A DNA stretch of 64,000 nt from NCBI RefSeq assembly GCF_005577435.1, contig NZ_CP040396.1:2228501-2292500 (forward strand), written 5' to 3'. The notes under the pieces are model-generated. The model ran no database searches, was not told where the DNA came from, and saw only the letters and a list, made by a program, of their open reading frames with translations. Position numbers and translations under genes: made by a program. This stretch comes from Paenibacillus algicola. Its GTDB lineage: Bacteria; Bacillota; Bacilli; Paenibacillales; Paenibacillaceae. Below, in pieces: positions 1-9,076 of this stretch; position 1 is the stretch's first letter, and the number at the start of each line of letters is the position of its first letter.

Positions 1-683
1 TACCCTTCTTCGCACTGGCTGCCTTGTATGCTGCCCTGCTCGTGGTGGTTCTGCTTAGATTGCCGGATGCACGTCCGGAGAAGCACTCAGGCAGCGCCGC
101 CGAAACCAGAGGAAGATACCGTTTAAGCTACCGGCTTGCCTGGTTTGCACTTATTCCCGCCTTTTTGTACGGATATATGGAGGCGGGCCTGCATAGTAAC
201 TTCCCGGTTTACGGGCTTCGTAGCGGCTTTACGCTGGAGCAGATTTCGTCCCTGCTTCCTTTTATCGGCATTGGTGGACTGATCCTGCAGCTTCCGCTAG
301 GCATCTGGAGTGACCGATTCGGCAGAAAAAGAGTGCTTACGCTTTCCGGCTTCATTGGCGGAATCAGCTTTCTGCTCATTCCGTTCGCGGGAACGAACTT
401 TTGGATGGTTTTGATTCTTCTTACCCTTGCCGGGGGCATGGTAGGATCATTCTTCTCGCTTGGTCTCGCCTATGCAGCGGATATCTTGCCGAGGGCCATA
501 CTTCCGGCAGCGAATGTTGTCGCTTCCTTCCATTTTAACATGGGAAGCATCCTCGGGCCGAATATAGGAGGAGCGGTCATGCAGACCGGCTGGATCGGCG
601 GCGTGTTTGTTCTGCTGGGGCTGTTTTATCTGATCTTTTCCAGCCTTAGCCCTTGGTTTAAAGGAAGCCCGTTCAAGCTATAG
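1..683 (+). CDS. MFS transporter, C-terminal part (5' end outside window)
   Basis: The reading frame is already open at base 3, so the window starts inside this gene and about 227 residues remain. The visible protein is a run of hydrophobic helices, consistent with the C-terminal half of a 12-helix major facilitator. The loop LGIWSDRFGRKR near window residue 100 matches the MFS motif-A pattern (G-x-x-x-D-R-x-G-R-R/K), which lies between helices 8 and 9 in the second half. The substrate cannot be read from this fragment; a drug or sugar efflux protein is typical. It ends just upstream of an orphan ABC ATPase, and I see no terminator between them. Confidence 0.85.
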   Translation, partial: PFFALAALYAALLVVVLLRLPDARPEKHSGSAAETRGRYRLSYRLAWFALIPAFLYGYMEAGLHSNFPVYGLRSGFTLEQISSLLPFIGIGGLILQLPLGIWSDRFGRKRVLTLSGFIGGISFLLIPFAGTNFWMVLILLTLAGGMVGSFFSLGLAYAADILPRAILPAANVVASFHFNMGSILGPNIGGAVMQTGWIGGVFVLLGLFYLIFSSLSPWFKGSPFKL

Positions 684-684
684 G

Positions 685-696
685 GAACATGTGTTC
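685..696. promoter_or_regulatory. LexA/DinR-box-like palindrome
   Basis: GAACATGTGTTC lies right after the MFS stop codon and about 70 bp before the ABC ATPase start. It fits the Bacillus SOS core GAAC-RNRY-GTTY. One such 12-mer is not far from chance expectation in 64 kb, so this is only a candidate operator. Confidence 0.3.
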
Positions 697-764
697 TCAT
701 GGCAATTAAGGGTAGTTTCTTCTAAACTAGAGGTATGGAATGTAACGCGACGGGAGAGAGACAA

Positions 765-1484
765 ATGATAAAAGTGGATCGCCTGATCAAGAAAATTGTC
801 ACCGAGCCCAAGCCGGTGCTAAAAGATATAAGCTTTCAAATGGAGCCAGGAGAAATGATCGGCCTGATCGGCGGCAGCGGCAGCGGGAAGAGTCTGCTGC
901 TCAGCTGTCTGGCACTGCGCCAAAAATGGGACGGCGGACGCTTTCTCATTGACGGAGAGGATGTGCTTAAGGCTGGCGGCCGGCGCAGAATCCGCCGGGA
1001 GTGGGCTTATCTGGAGCAAAATCCGGAGCTGAACCGCAACCGTACAGCCCTAAAAAATGTTCTGGTAGGACAGTCCAGCCAAACGCCGCTGTGGCGCATG
1101 ATCACCGGTATGGTCCGCTCGGATGATTATATGGGAGCGATGGATACGATTGAGCATTTAGGTTTGCTGGACAAGGCCAAACGCAAGACAGGAGAGCTGA
1201 GTGGTGGCGAGAAGCAAAGAATTGCGATTGCACGGGCGCTCGTCCATGGTGCGAAGGTCATTCTCGCAGATGAGCCGGTTATGGGCCTTGATCCAAAGTC
1301 AGCCGAGCATGTCCTGCAAACGCTGCGTTCTCTGTGCGAAGAGGAGCGCCTAACCGTCATCGCAGTGATCCCGCTGGAGCTTGCTGAGAAATATTGTACT
1401 CGCATACTGGGTCTTGCCGGCGGGGAGATTGCCGTAGATGTGACCGGAAGACGTCTTACCCACGGTGAAAAAAGCAGACTGTAA
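765..1484 (+). CDS. ABC transporter ATP-binding protein, PhnC-like
   Basis: Predicted 239-residue ABC ATPase. Walker A (GGSGSGKS, residues 36-43), signature LSGGE, Walker B (VILADEP) and the D-loop GLDP are all visible. The stretch around NVLVGQ and TPLWRMITGM resembles phosphonate importer ATPases (PhnC). No PhnD- or PhnE-type partner is next to it, so the substrate is open. I chose the ATG at 765 because GGGAGAGAG sits just upstream; an in-frame ATG at 735 has no ribosome site. A lipoprotein gene follows 41 bp later and may be co-transcribed. A LexA-like box lies upstream. Confidence 0.8.
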   Translation: MIKVDRLIKKIVTEPKPVLKDISFQMEPGEMIGLIGGSGSGKSLLLSCLALRQKWDGGRFLIDGEDVLKAGGRRRIRREWAYLEQNPELNRNRTALKNVLVGQSSQTPLWRMITGMVRSDDYMGAMDTIEHLGLLDKAKRKTGELSGGEKQRIAIARALVHGAKVILADEPVMGLDPKSAEHVLQTLRSLCEEERLTVIAVIPLELAEKYCTRILGLAGGEIAVDVTGRRLTHGEKSRL

Positions 1485-1525
1485 TTTAAGTGTATTCTCA
1501 GGAACAGGTACGTTATAGAAAGGTG

Positions 1526-2851
1526 ATGCATGGAACATTGAAATGGATAAAGCAGACGACAGCCGGTCTAATGGCGCTTCTGCTCAGCGGATGCAGCTTT
1601 ATTAGCGACCCGGTATCGCTCATGACGACACCGGATCTGCCTGCTGATAAGGCGACGCTGATGGGGGCTGTCAGCTCGGCTCTGAGTGCCAAAGGCTCTG
1701 AGAAGGGGGATATTATTCGTCCCCGCCGCGATCCGGATCCCAGCTCGATTCGAATCGAGGATTTGAACGGTGACGGTGTCATGGAGGCCGTGGTGTTCTA
1801 CAAGACTCCGAATCAAGAGGTGCAGATTCACGGCATGATTATGCAGGAGCAAGGCAGCTCATGGGTGAAAAAACTGGATTTTGACGGAGAAGGGACTGTT
1901 CTTGAATCCTTCGAGCTCATTGATATTACGAATGACGGCAAGCTGGATATTGTCGCAGGGTTCTCCAGAGGACAGGAGGAGCTGCAAAACGGTCTGGCTG
2001 TATACAGCTTCACAGGAGACTCACTTCGCAAAATTTTGACAATTCCATTCACGCAGGTGGAGATTACTGACCTTAACGGTGACCGGGTGGATGAGCTTAC
2101 CGTCGTCTCGCTGCAGCGATATGAGCTGTCCTTTATTGCAACGTATCAGTATGACAGCAGTGAAGATGATTTCAAGGAGCTCTCGAAGCTGGACCTAGGC
2201 CAAAACATTGAGAGTTATTACAATATTGTCTCAGGAAACGTGTCGAAGGACAAAGAAGGAGTCATTCTGGATACGACGATTGTGTCCAATTCCTCTACCT
2301 CCAAGATGATTGTGATGGAGAATGGCGAACTGATTGATGTGCTGAAGGAGGATGCAGCGTATAAAGAGCTGCCTGTGCTCAGCCAGGATGTAAATGGTGA
2401 TGGAATTCTGGAAATCGGACTGCTGGAGGAGCCCGCAGGCTGGAAGGATGCCCGATATGAGGATATTCCGTTTCTCAGCTCTTACTATCAATGGGATGGC
2501 GAGACAAGGCTGGCCAGCAAGAAAGAGGGCTTGTCCTTCGTATCACAGCGGTATGAGGATATGGAACGCCGATTTTTTCTGAATTTTCCTGTCGAATGGT
2601 ATAACCTGATTACGATTGATCCTGCATCGGACAAAGATGAGTATCTGCGTTTTGTGATGACGAATACCGGCAAGACCGTAGCGGAAGTGAAGTTTTTCCC
2701 GGCTGCAGAGTGGGAGCAGGAGAAGCAGGAATGGAAGCTGCTGGTCAAGGACGACGATCAGATTATTGGCTATAAAGGGGACATGAAGCTGATTAAAAAT
2801 GAGAAAAAGGCCAGCAGCGAGGTTGCGCCTATTGAGAGAAAGGGGAATTAA
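1526..2851 (+). CDS. Lipoprotein with FG-GAP/VCBS-like repeats
   Basis: About 441 residues. The N-terminus is a lipoprotein signal with lipobox LLSGC (Cys 23), so the protein should be anchored to the outer face of the membrane. At least four Asp-rich repeats of the type D-L-N-G-D-G-x-x-E-A-V-V follow, spread over residues 60-300, as in calcium-binding FG-GAP/VCBS beta-propeller blades. The ATG at 1526 is used because AGAAAGG lies just before it, although the spacing is short; a GTG at 1490 has no ribosome site. It ends 3 bp before the response regulator, so it is probably an extracytoplasmic partner of the two-component system. That link is inference. Confidence 0.75.
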   Translation: MHGTLKWIKQTTAGLMALLLSGCSFISDPVSLMTTPDLPADKATLMGAVSSALSAKGSEKGDIIRPRRDPDPSSIRIEDLNGDGVMEAVVFYKTPNQEVQIHGMIMQEQGSSWVKKLDFDGEGTVLESFELIDITNDGKLDIVAGFSRGQEELQNGLAVYSFTGDSLRKILTIPFTQVEITDLNGDRVDELTVVSLQRYELSFIATYQYDSSEDDFKELSKLDLGQNIESYYNIVSGNVSKDKEGVILDTTIVSNSSTSKMIVMENGELIDVLKEDAAYKELPVLSQDVNGDGILEIGLLEEPAGWKDARYEDIPFLSSYYQWDGETRLASKKEGLSFVSQRYEDMERRFFLNFPVEWYNLITIDPASDKDEYLRFVMTNTGKTVAEVKFFPAAEWEQEKQEWKLLVKDDDQIIGYKGDMKLIKNEKKASSEVAPIERKGN

Positions 2852-2854
2852 CCA

Positions 2855-3553
2855 TTGAGCAAAGTTCTCATATTGGAAGATGAAGAATCCATCCGCAGCT
2901 TTATTGTGATCAATTTGAAGCGTAACGGTCTGGAGGTTCTGGAAGCGGGAGACGGAAATGAAGCGCTGCATCTGCTGCAGACTGTACCGGACATTGATAT
3001 TGCGCTTCTCGATGTGATGGTGCCTGGCATTGACGGGTTTGAGGTATGCCGCAGAATCCGCGAAGCGAATGAGCGAATCGGGATTATTTTCCTCACAGCC
3101 AAGGTGCAGGAGCAGGATAAGGTATACGCGCTTTCGGTCGGCGCCGACGATCATGTCAGCAAGCCGTTCAGTCCGACCGAGCTGATCGCGAGGCTGCAGT
3201 CACTCCTTCGCCGTGTCAATGTACAGCGTGCCGGAAGCGCCAAGGTTAGCTTTCAGTCGGGGCCGTTTACGCTGGACCTCATATCCAAGCTGTTTAAGAA
3301 GAACGGCAAGACGCTGGAGCTGACGCCGACTGAATTCTCTCTGGTGCAGTTTTTCCTGGAAAAGGAGAATACGCCGCTGAGCCGGGACGTGCTGCTGGAT
3401 CATGTATGGGGCAAGGAATATATGGGCGATCCCAAAATTGTGGACGTGAACATCCGCAGATTACGCCAGAAAATTGAAGACAATCCTTCCGAGCCGGAGT
3501 TCCTGCAAACGGTATGGGGACATGGCTACAAGTGGAAGGGTAAGGGCCAATGA
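2855..3553 (+). CDS. Response regulator, OmpR/PhoB family
   Basis: 232 residues: an N-terminal receiver domain with phospho-acceptor Asp53 (LLDVMVPG), switch Thr in FLTAKV and Lys in SKPFSP, then a winged-helix DNA-binding domain with typical LTPTEFSLVQFF and VNIRRLRQKIE segments. It should act as a phosphorylation-dependent transcription factor. The start is TTG at 2855, preceded by GAGAAAGGGG. Its stop overlaps the start of the kinase gene (ATGA), so the two are translationally coupled and form a cognate pair. Its targets are unknown; nothing here ties it to PhoP or WalR specifically. Confidence 0.93.
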   Translation: MSKVLILEDEESIRSFIVINLKRNGLEVLEAGDGNEALHLLQTVPDIDIALLDVMVPGIDGFEVCRRIREANERIGIIFLTAKVQEQDKVYALSVGADDHVSKPFSPTELIARLQSLLRRVNVQRAGSAKVSFQSGPFTLDLISKLFKKNGKTLELTPTEFSLVQFFLEKENTPLSRDVLLDHVWGKEYMGDPKIVDVNIRRLRQKIEDNPSEPEFLQTVWGHGYKWKGKGQ

Positions 3554-5016
3554 TCAAAAAAGGGATCCGGCGGGAGATCGTGGTTCACTACTTTCTGGTA
3601 GTGTTTATGGCGCTCCTGCTGGTCGAGGTTATATTTCTTTTGGCGGTAAGGACTTATTACTATGACAGTGTCTACAGCCATATCGCCTCCCATATCGTGC
3701 TAGCGGATGAATATTATCAAACCTATGCGCTGCGGGATAAAAATACATCGATCATCAATCAGGTCATTTCCTACTTCGAGCTATACGGGACAGAGCTGCA
3801 GGTGCTGAATCTCGATGGAAGAATACTTTCCAGCTCTAATGATTTTGATACGGATAATGTGATTCAGACCAGTGATGTGACCCAGGCGCTGGCCGGTGAA
3901 ACGAGCCGGTGGGTAGGGAAACAGCCCGGAACGAATCAGATTGTCATGTCCGTCTCCAAAACCTTGAAAAACGCAGGTGAGAATCAATACATACTTCGCT
4001 ATGTAACCTCACTGGAGAAGATCAACGACAAGCTGCTGAATCTCACGATGCTGTCCATTCTGATCGGAACTGCCGTGCTGGCTACCGTGCTGGCCTTCAG
4101 TATTGGCTTGGCGAACTCGATTGTTAAGCCCATTAACAATATTCGTGCTGTGTCTGCTCAGATGGCAAAGGGGCGCTTCAACGTACGGGTAAAGGGCGAT
4201 TACAAATATGAGCTGGGTGAGCTGGCTTCAACGCTGAATTATATGGCACAAGAAATTGTACGCAGTAACCAGGTCAAGGATGACTTCATATCCTCCATCT
4301 CCCATGAGCTTCGGACACCGCTCACGAGCATTAAAGGCTGGAGTGAAACACTCAATTCTGGCGGGTACGATCCCGAAGAGACGCGCATCGGAATGCAGAT
4401 CATTACGAAGGAAACCGATCGGCTTATCGGCCTCGTAGAAGAAATTCTGGACTTCTCCAAGCTGCAGCAAAACGAGATGAAGCTCGTAACCAGCTCAGTC
4501 AATCTGAAAGAGCTGCTGCAGGAAATCATGCTGAATATGTGGGCCAAGGCGGAGAAAAAAGGCATCAAGCTGAATCTGGTCGCGGATTGGAAGCCAGTCA
4601 TTCAGGGAGATGCCAACCGATTGAAGCAGGTATTCCTCAACCTGGTGGACAATGCCGTCAAATTCTCGCATGAGCACGGCACTGTCGATCTCACCTTTGA
4701 GATGGAAGAGGGCTTTGTGGCCGTTGTCGTGCGCGACTATGGCATTGGCATTAGCGAGGAGCATATTCAAAGAGTTAAGGATCGGTTTTTCCAGGTGAAC
4801 CCTGTCAATGGTGGAACCGGGCTGGGTCTGGCAATTACGCAGCAGCTCGTGGAACTGCATCGCGGGACGCTGCAGATGGCCAGTGAGCTGGGTCAAGGCA
4901 CTACTGTGACCGTGCGGCTGCCGTTGCTTGAGCCGCAGCCGCAGGACATGTCCGTAAATGATCAGCAGACAGAGATCGAAGCAACGGCTTCTCCGTCACA
5001 GCAGGATCATACGTAA
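3550..5016 (+). CDS. Sensor histidine kinase with HAMP domain
   Basis: 488 residues. Two transmembrane helices (about 13-35 and 165-190) frame an extracytoplasmic sensor domain. HAMP follows (about 190-240), then the HisKA helix with phospho-accepting His252 in SHELRTPL, and the HATPase domain with N-box (LNLVDNAVKFS), G1 (DYGIGI) and G2 (GGTGLGLAI). It phosphorylates the upstream response regulator, with which it overlaps by 4 bp. The C-terminal 25 residues are a Gln/Thr/Ser-rich tail of no obvious function. The signal is unknown; the preceding lipoprotein is a plausible accessory sensor. Confidence 0.93.
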   Translation: MIKKGIRREIVVHYFLVVFMALLLVEVIFLLAVRTYYYDSVYSHIASHIVLADEYYQTYALRDKNTSIINQVISYFELYGTELQVLNLDGRILSSSNDFDTDNVIQTSDVTQALAGETSRWVGKQPGTNQIVMSVSKTLKNAGENQYILRYVTSLEKINDKLLNLTMLSILIGTAVLATVLAFSIGLANSIVKPINNIRAVSAQMAKGRFNVRVKGDYKYELGELASTLNYMAQEIVRSNQVKDDFISSISHELRTPLTSIKGWSETLNSGGYDPEETRIGMQIITKETDRLIGLVEEILDFSKLQQNEMKLVTSSVNLKELLQEIMLNMWAKAEKKGIKLNLVADWKPVIQGDANRLKQVFLNLVDNAVKFSHEHGTVDLTFEMEEGFVAVVVRDYGIGISEEHIQRVKDRFFQVNPVNGGTGLGLAITQQLVELHRGTLQMASELGQGTTVTVRLPLLEPQPQDMSVNDQQTEIEATASPSQQDHT

Positions 5017-5048
5017 TCAGGTTTACGCAGAGACAGGAGGAGCCTGTA

Positions 5049-5576
5049 ATGTTCAATAATTCAACAGCATTTATAGAAACCTCATCCGGTGTATTCACGC
5101 TGGCCCCGGCGGAAGCAGGGGAAGAGGGCATGATGCTTCAGGTTCTGGTCTCTACCGCGGAGGAGATGGTTCGGCAAGCGCGTCATCAATGGACGCCGGC
5201 CTTATTTGATCTCAACCTGATGGAGCAGTACCTGAGCGAAAGATCCGTGTTTCTGCTCAAACATGAGGGGGAGCCTGCTGGCATGTTTACGATCCAGGAG
5301 AGCGACCCCTCCTATTGGCAGGATCGGAACGACACCCGTTATCATTATTTACACCGTCTCGCTGTTCTTCCCAGGTATCGGGGCTTCGAGCTGGGGCGTC
5401 AGATGATCGCCTTCGCCGAGAGGCGCTCCAGAGAGCAAGGGAAGGCAGGCTTACGCCTGGATTGTGTAACACACCTCCAGGGGTTAAATGATTATTACCT
5501 AAGACTAGGCTATCAATTTGTTGCTATGCAAGATATGGGTGGCCGTACGGTTAATTTATATCAGAAGCAGTGGTAG
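5049..5576 (+). CDS. GNAT-family N-acetyltransferase
   Basis: 175 residues with the GNAT acetyl-CoA-binding signature RLAVLPRYRGFELGRQM (beta4-alpha3, with R-x-x-G-x-x-x-G), and the C-terminal beta6-7 segment DYYLRLGYQFV. GGAGGAGCC 8 bp upstream fixes the ATG at 5049. It lies 32 bp after the kinase gene and before a strong terminator, so it is the last gene of that unit. The substrate is unknown. Confidence 0.8.
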   Translation: MFNNSTAFIETSSGVFTLAPAEAGEEGMMLQVLVSTAEEMVRQARHQWTPALFDLNLMEQYLSERSVFLLKHEGEPAGMFTIQESDPSYWQDRNDTRYHYLHRLAVLPRYRGFELGRQMIAFAERRSREQGKAGLRLDCVTHLQGLNDYYLRLGYQFVAMQDMGGRTVNLYQKQW

Positions 5577-5604
5577 TCCTAATGATCTAAGCTAAAGAGG
5601 GTAT

Positions 5605-5639
5605 CAAAAAAGCGATCCGAGTCATCGGATCGCTTTTTG
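5605..5639. terminator. Bidirectional intrinsic terminator
   Basis: Stem GCGATCCGA/TCGGATCGC with a 4-nt loop, flanked by an A run and a T run. It serves both the acetyltransferase (+) and glgC (-), which converge here. Confidence 0.9.
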
Positions 5640-5650
5640 TATAAGGATAA

Positions 5651-6865
5651 TTAAGAAGAGGAGACGTTGGCGCGCAGACGGCCTTTCTCATAGACCTCCA
5701 GCAGACGCGCAGGCTGAGTACGAACCGTCGGCTTCGGTGTCACGGTTTCGTGAGGGGCAACGACAACAACATTGCCTAGTGTTCCTTTTACGCTGGCACC
5801 GTCTTTAATCACAGCACCTTCGCCAATGATGGCATGCTCGATGTGAACATTTTTCCCGATTTTTGCATTAGGCATAATAATGCTGTCCTTGACGATCGCA
5901 TTCTTTCCGATCTCAGCGCCGCAGAAAATGACGGACCGCTTCGCTTTACCTTCAAATTGACAGGATTTATGAAGCAGGCTGTCACTGCTGTAATCGTATT
6001 GACGACCACTGTGAGCAGACAGCTTTGTGCGCCATGGGCGGGTGTACATAGGCCACTCAGGCTTCTCCAGAACGAGCTCTGTTTGATCCAGAACGTCCAT
6101 ATGAGCTTCCCACAAGCTCTCCACCGTACCCACATCTCTCCAGTAGCCTTTAAACCGGAACGCGTACAGCGGATTCTGCTCGGCCAGCATCTTTGGAATA
6201 ACATCCTTGCCAAAGTCATGACTGGACTGATGATCCTGTGCATCCTCTTCGAGGTGGCGCTTCAGGTAATCCCATTGGAACAAGTAGATGCCCATTGAGG
6301 CCAAATTGCTTTCCGGCTTTTCGGGCTTTTCAGCAAATTCAGTAATTTTCAGATTCTCATCTACACTCATCACGCCAAAACGGCTGGCCTGCTCCCAAGG
6401 CACCTCCATCACAGAAATGGTTGCTGAGGCTCCTTGTTCGATATGGCTTTCCAGCATTTCACGGTAGTTCATATGATAAATGTGATCACCGGAGAGAACG
6501 AGCACATGCTCCGGATTCTGACCGTCAATGTAAGTCATGTTTTTGTAAATCGCATCTGCCGTTCCCAGGTATTGACCCTGTGGAATCTCGTCAGAGGATA
6601 ATAGCGCAACTCCACCTGCTTCACTGCGCGTCATACCCCAAGGTGCTCCGTCCCCGATGTGCTCGTGCAGCGAGCTGCTCTCGTATTGTGTCAATACGCC
6701 TACGGTATCGATTCCCGAGTTTACACAGTTGCTGAGAGGAAAATCGATAATACGGTAATGGCCCCCAAACGGAACGGCTGGTTTGGCAAGCTTTGAGGTC
6801 AGTGGAGCGAGTCGTTTACCTTCTCCTCCGGCCAACAGCATAGCGATGCATTCTTTTCTCTTCAT
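5651..6865 (-). CDS. glgC: Glucose-1-phosphate adenylyltransferase
   Basis: 404 residues. It makes ADP-glucose from ATP and glucose-1-phosphate, the committed step of bacterial glycogen synthesis. The N-terminal nucleotidyltransferase signature [11 protein letters not shown], the PAVPFGG and LSGDHIYHM motifs and the C-terminal left-handed beta-helix hexapeptides ([12 protein letters not shown] and following) are present. The start ATG at 6865 follows GGGAGGG; upstream in-frame codons lack a ribosome site. It is divergent from glgB-glgA, with a 197-bp intergenic region. No GlgD-like regulatory subunit is adjacent, unlike B. subtilis glgBCDAP. Confidence 0.95.
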   Translation of the reverse strand: MKRKECIAMLLAGGEGKRLAPLTSKLAKPAVPFGGHYRIIDFPLSNCVNSGIDTVGVLTQYESSSLHEHIGDGAPWGMTRSEAGGVALLSSDEIPQGQYLGTADAIYKNMTYIDGQNPEHVLVLSGDHIYHMNYREMLESHIEQGASATISVMEVPWEQASRFGVMSVDENLKITEFAEKPEKPESNLASMGIYLFQWDYLKRHLEEDAQDHQSSHDFGKDVIPKMLAEQNPLYAFRFKGYWRDVGTVESLWEAHMDVLDQTELVLEKPEWPMYTRPWRTKLSAHSGRQYDYSSDSLLHKSCQFEGKAKRSVIFCGAEIGKNAIVKDSIIMPNAKIGKNVHIEHAIIGEGAVIKDGASVKGTLGNVVVVAPHETVTPKPTVRTQPARLLEVYEKGRLRANVSSS

Positions 6866-6995
6866 CACGTTTCCCTCCCAAAAATTTTCAACGTAATACA
6901 TTAATAAACGACTGCTCCAGGGTTTGAAACGATTATATTGAGCAATTTTTATGAAAATTACAAAATAATTTTTCAGTATCATTTTTATTTTCAAC

Positions 6996-7035
6996 ATGGT
7001 TAAAATGGGGTAATAGTGTTATATTGTTTAACCAT
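6996..7035. promoter_or_regulatory. Inverted repeat in the glgC-glgB divergent promoter region
   Basis: ATGGTTAAA (6996-7004) and TTTAACCAT (7027-7035) are perfect 9-bp arms separated by 22 bp in AT-rich DNA. They sit between the two divergent glycogen genes and just upstream of glgB. This could be a two-site operator or part of the promoter. The cognate regulator is unknown. Confidence 0.4.
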
Positions 7036-7062
7036 AAGATCTATTCTAAAGCAGGTGATAAT

Positions 7063-9030
7063 TTGATCGGTAAAACCTTTTGGGAAGGAAACGCAAGCTT
7101 GGAAGCCATGTATTTGTTTCATGAAGGCACTTCGTTTCACAGCTACCGATTTATGGGCGCGCATCCGCGTATAGAAAACGGTCAGGAGGGTGTCCGGTTT
7201 ACGGTATGGGCTCCGAATGCTTCTCATGTGGGGCTTGCAGGCGATTGGAACGCCTGGGACGGCTCCAAGGATTCATTACATAAGATACCCGAAACGGGCA
7301 TTTGGACTCGCTTTTTCCCCGGACTTACGGTTGGTACTTTATACAAATATGAAATCACGGGGCCTCATCAAGAAATGTTTCTAAAAGCAGATCCTTATGC
7401 GTTTGCCTCCGAGCTCCGCCCGGCTACAGCCTCAGCGGTGACGGATCTTACCGGCTACAAGTGGAGCGATGCAGCTTACCGCCGCAAGAAATCCGCTGGC
7501 TACCGCAAGCCGGTCAATATTTACGAAATGCACTTTGGAACCTGGCGCCAGCATGAGGACGGAAGCTTCCTGACATACCGTGAAATGGCAGATCACCTCA
7601 TTCCTTACTTGCTGGACATGAACTACACGCATGTAGAATTTATGCCCTTGGCGGAGCACCCTTATGATCTATCCTGGGGCTATCAGGGTACCGGGTTTTA
7701 CTCCTTGACGAGCCGTTACGGCTCCCCACACGATTTCATGTATCTGGTGGATCAGCTGCATCAGGCAGATATCGGGGTATTGCTGGACTGGGTACCTGCG
7801 CATTTTGCCAAGGACGCGCATGGCCTGCGTCAGTTTGATGGGGGTCCGCTGTATGAGTATGAAGATCCCTCAAAAGCCGAAAAGCCGGGATGGGGCACAC
7901 TCTCCTTCGATTATTCCAAGCCAGAAGTGGTTTCATTCCTCATTTCTAACGCTATTTTCTGGATGGAAATGTATCATATTGACGGTCTTCGAGTGGATGC
8001 CGTCACAAGCATGATTCGTCTCGATTTTGAGAAGGAAGAGTGGCAATATCATCCCAATGAGCAGGGCACACTGGAGAACCTGGAAGCCATCTCCTTCCTG
8101 CAGCAGCTTAACAAGACGGTATTTGAGTACTACCCGAATGCACTTATGATGGCAGAGGAATCCAGTGCTTGGCCTGGTGTAACATCCCCTGCGCACGAAG
8201 GCGGACTCGGCTTTAATTACAAATGGAACATGGGCTGGATGAACGATACGCTTTCTTACATAGAAGAAGATTTCGACCAGCGGCCGGGCAAGCATCATCT
8301 GCTGACGTTCCCGATCTGCTATGCGTATTCCGAGAACTTTGCGCTTCCCTTTTCCCATGATGAGGTTGTGCATGGCAAGAAATCACTGCTGGACAAATGT
8401 CCAGGGTCGTATGAGCAGAAATTTGCCGGACTGCGGGGGCTTCTGGGCTACCAGATGACCCAGCCGGGCAAGAAGCTTCTGTTCATGGGAGGAGAATTCG
8501 GCCAGTTTATCGAATGGAAGGATCAGGAGCAGCTGGACTGGCTGCTGCTGGATTATGAAGCCCATCGTCAGCTGCACACCTATACAGCGTCATTGAACAA
8601 GCTGTATAAAGAGCAACGCGCGCTATGGGAGCTGGATCATGATCTGGACGGCTTTCAATGGATCTGTGCGGATGATGCGGGGCAGAGCGTAGTCACGTAT
8701 TTAAGGAAGAGCACCAAGCCAGGCGACACCTTGATCGTGATCATCAACTTTCAGCCTCAGCAGCATGAGCGTTACCGCATCGGCGTTCCGAAGCCGGGAC
8801 AGTATGAAGAGATTTTTAATTCCGATGACGTGCTGTACGGCGGGGAAGGCCGCAGGAATAATGAGACGTTGAAGACGGACAAGGTCCCATGGCACAATCA
8901 GCATCAGAGCCTCGAGGTGATGGTTCCGCCACTAGGCATGCTCGTACTCAAAAAAAAACCGCCTCGTCCCCGTAAAACAACTGCCTCAAGCAAGCCGGGC
9001 ACGAAGGGGACTACTGCAGCGAACAAGTAG
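7063..9030 (+). CDS. glgB: 1,4-alpha-glucan branching enzyme
   Basis: About 655 residues. It cleaves alpha-1,4 links and re-joins the segment as an alpha-1,6 branch. An N-terminal CBM48-like domain (VRFTVWAPNASHVGLAGDWNAW) precedes the GH13 barrel: DWVPAHF, nucleophile Asp312 in GLRVDAV, acid/base Glu365 in MAEES, and His432-Asp433 in FSHDEVVHG. The C-terminus is a basic, Thr/Lys-rich tail. The start is TTG at 7063 after AGGTGATAAT; a TTG at 7024 is open but lies in the inverted repeat and lacks a ribosome site. It is followed by glgA after 46 bp. Confidence 0.94.
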   Translation: MIGKTFWEGNASLEAMYLFHEGTSFHSYRFMGAHPRIENGQEGVRFTVWAPNASHVGLAGDWNAWDGSKDSLHKIPETGIWTRFFPGLTVGTLYKYEITGPHQEMFLKADPYAFASELRPATASAVTDLTGYKWSDAAYRRKKSAGYRKPVNIYEMHFGTWRQHEDGSFLTYREMADHLIPYLLDMNYTHVEFMPLAEHPYDLSWGYQGTGFYSLTSRYGSPHDFMYLVDQLHQADIGVLLDWVPAHFAKDAHGLRQFDGGPLYEYEDPSKAEKPGWGTLSFDYSKPEVVSFLISNAIFWMEMYHIDGLRVDAVTSMIRLDFEKEEWQYHPNEQGTLENLEAISFLQQLNKTVFEYYPNALMMAEESSAWPGVTSPAHEGGLGFNYKWNMGWMNDTLSYIEEDFDQRPGKHHLLTFPICYAYSENFALPFSHDEVVHGKKSLLDKCPGSYEQKFAGLRGLLGYQMTQPGKKLLFMGGEFGQFIEWKDQEQLDWLLLDYEAHRQLHTYTASLNKLYKEQRALWELDHDLDGFQWICADDAGQSVVTYLRKSTKPGDTLIVIINFQPQQHERYRIGVPKPGQYEEIFNSDDVLYGGEGRRNNETLKTDKVPWHNQHQSLEVMVPPLGMLVLKKKPPRPRKTTASSKPGTKGTTAANK

Positions 9031-9076
9031 AACACAAACACCACATAAAAATCAGGAGATCAGGGGGAGAGAAACC

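Noticed and set aside
735..764. Upstream ATG for the PhnC-like ATPase
   Set aside because: No ribosome site before it, whereas GGGAGAGAG fits the ATG at 765 and the shorter protein begins as the family does.
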